Below are positions 62,877-64,000 of a stretch of DNA of 64,000 nt, one piece after another (positions within the stretch are counted from its first letter, which is position 1; each line of letters begins with the position of its first letter). The notes under the pieces are model-generated. The model ran no database searches. It saw nothing but the letters and a program-made list of their open reading frames with translations, and had not been told where the DNA came from. Source of the DNA: Haemonchus contortus (Eukaryota > Nematoda > Chromadorea > Rhabditida > Trichostrongylidae); NCBI GenBank assembly GCA_000469685.2, contig LS997562.1, positions 19,745,920 to 19,809,919 on the forward strand. Direction: 5' to 3'. Both the position numbers and the translations under genes were made by a program.

Positions 62877-64000
62877 ATGGAGGAGGAGGTAGATCGATTC
62901 AAGTAGATCCCATAGTGACTATTTTGATGAGCGGGTTGCATAATTAGTACGTTGCACAAAAGTTACCATCCAATGCTACTTCCCAAAGGTGTTAAGGTCA
63001 TGCTCATCAATGGCTCCCAATCAAATCATTATACTGCCAACCCTTTCAGCATCAATGAAAAAAAAACTACAAAAATAGGCTTCATTTTAAACAGTCACTT
63101 TTTGTCGGCCTTCTAGTTGAGTTTGGAAGATTTTAATCCAACATACTGTTTTGCGCTGCAAGCATTATTACCACCATAGTGGGATGGATATTTTATGGCT
63201 TTCAGTATCTGATTTATTCCTGATAATTCGAAGAAAGAAAGAGAAGAACTTATTAATTGCTTTTTCAGGGGCGCGAAACGAGATAAACGTCAAACCACGT
63301 TAGTTTTAATTGGTTTATCTTTCATGCAACTTTATTGCTCATCGATTTGAAGCATTTTATCGTAACTCCAAACACTAAGGGTTGCTTGTTATTCCTTTCA
63401 TACCTTAGCCAGATTTAGGATCACGTTTACTGAGAGGGTGGTGTCCTTCTTATATACAAAACAGTAACTTGATGTATTGCTTTGTTTACTGATCTATCGA
63501 TCCGCATATTTATCTGTATGCCCGTCCATCCGCAAAAACTCCAATGATTGTGAGAAAGCTAGTGATATACAAAAGTTTTTTGCAAATTAGGAGTAAGCCT
63601 GAGAGGCACGTTTGTGTCATGTTTACGATAGCGCTTCTGCAGCTTAGATCATGACATAGTTGCCCAGTTCGCTTCGATAGCTCCCGTCTGAGTAGAACAA
63701 TTACATGAGATGGAAATGAATGCGGATATTGGAAAGATAGAGAGACTCGAAGGTTTGGGAATCGGTCATGATCAGTCACTGTTAGCACACATTTCGCCCC
63801 GTGATATCACTGAGATTTAGCCATAACTTACGGAATTTTGCGATTTACTGCGAGTCGTGAATCGGGGGCACGATCACAAGGTGGTCTTCTTTATTGTTAA
63901 GATCACATATCTAAAGGATCGCCAGATGGTTCTGCTCGCTCGTCTGACCTCGGGCCTTGGTTGATGGCGATTTTTCTCGTTTGTGGTAGGAGACTGATTG
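62877..64000. other. Unassigned sequence to the window end
   Basis: No gene or repeat end recognised. A 92-codon minus frame (63510-63788) has no recognisable domain. Confidence 0.35.

Overview
The window is eukaryotic, and almost certainly nematode, DNA. Genes are split into many small exons (32 to about 500 nt) with GT-AG introns. Many acceptors are the short TTTTCAG/TTTCAG type typical of nematodes, and two gene starts look like spliced-leader trans-splice acceptors placed just upstream of an ATG. The repeats are Tc1/mariner relics, MITEs, long foldback elements and a tRNA-type SINE fragment. Gene density is low and introns are large and repeat-filled, which resembles a clade V parasitic (hookworm/strongylid-like) genome more than Caenorhabditis. 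That last step is inference. There are no bacterial operons, CRISPR arrays or rRNAs.

Three protein-coding genes could be built exon by exon. All are on the + strand, and reading phase is continuous at nearly every junction. (1) 3131-9103 encodes a roughly 330-residue adaptor with three SH3 domains and a small Cys/His cluster between SH3-1 and SH3-2. (2) 20902-28087 encodes a cyclin of roughly 735 residues: a long Ser/Asp-rich N-terminal half, then an A/B-like cyclin box. One junction (23167 to 23717) does not keep phase and probably hides an exon. (3) 32622-60405 is a 28-kb, 15-exon gene for a Lys/Ser-rich protein of about 575 residues that I do not recognise. It contains internal duplications and has one unresolved junction (57992 to 59101).

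The rest is dominated by mobile DNA. A roughly 258-bp MITE family is present eight times in full and once truncated, and every full copy is flanked by a 9-bp target duplication. A second MITE family has AAAGGCACAGTTCA-type ends. Foldback elements lie at 1395-1805, 9382-9614, 30861-31089, 49069-49711, 52620-52878, 53905-56370 and 61451-61848. A Tc1-like element with intact TIRs (28198-29718) sits directly behind the cyclin gene. Introns of gene 3 carry a second Tc1-like element (35495-38354, itself invaded by a 145-bp tandem repeat) and a mariner relic (41065-42269).

No multi-gene 'system' is apparent. The most unusual items are an exact 71-bp tandem duplication of a splice acceptor plus exon start in the SH3 gene next to an 18-base C tract, the uncharacterised 28-kb gene with recurring exon motifs, and the density of large palindromes. 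All calls come from reading the sequence; no database search was possible.
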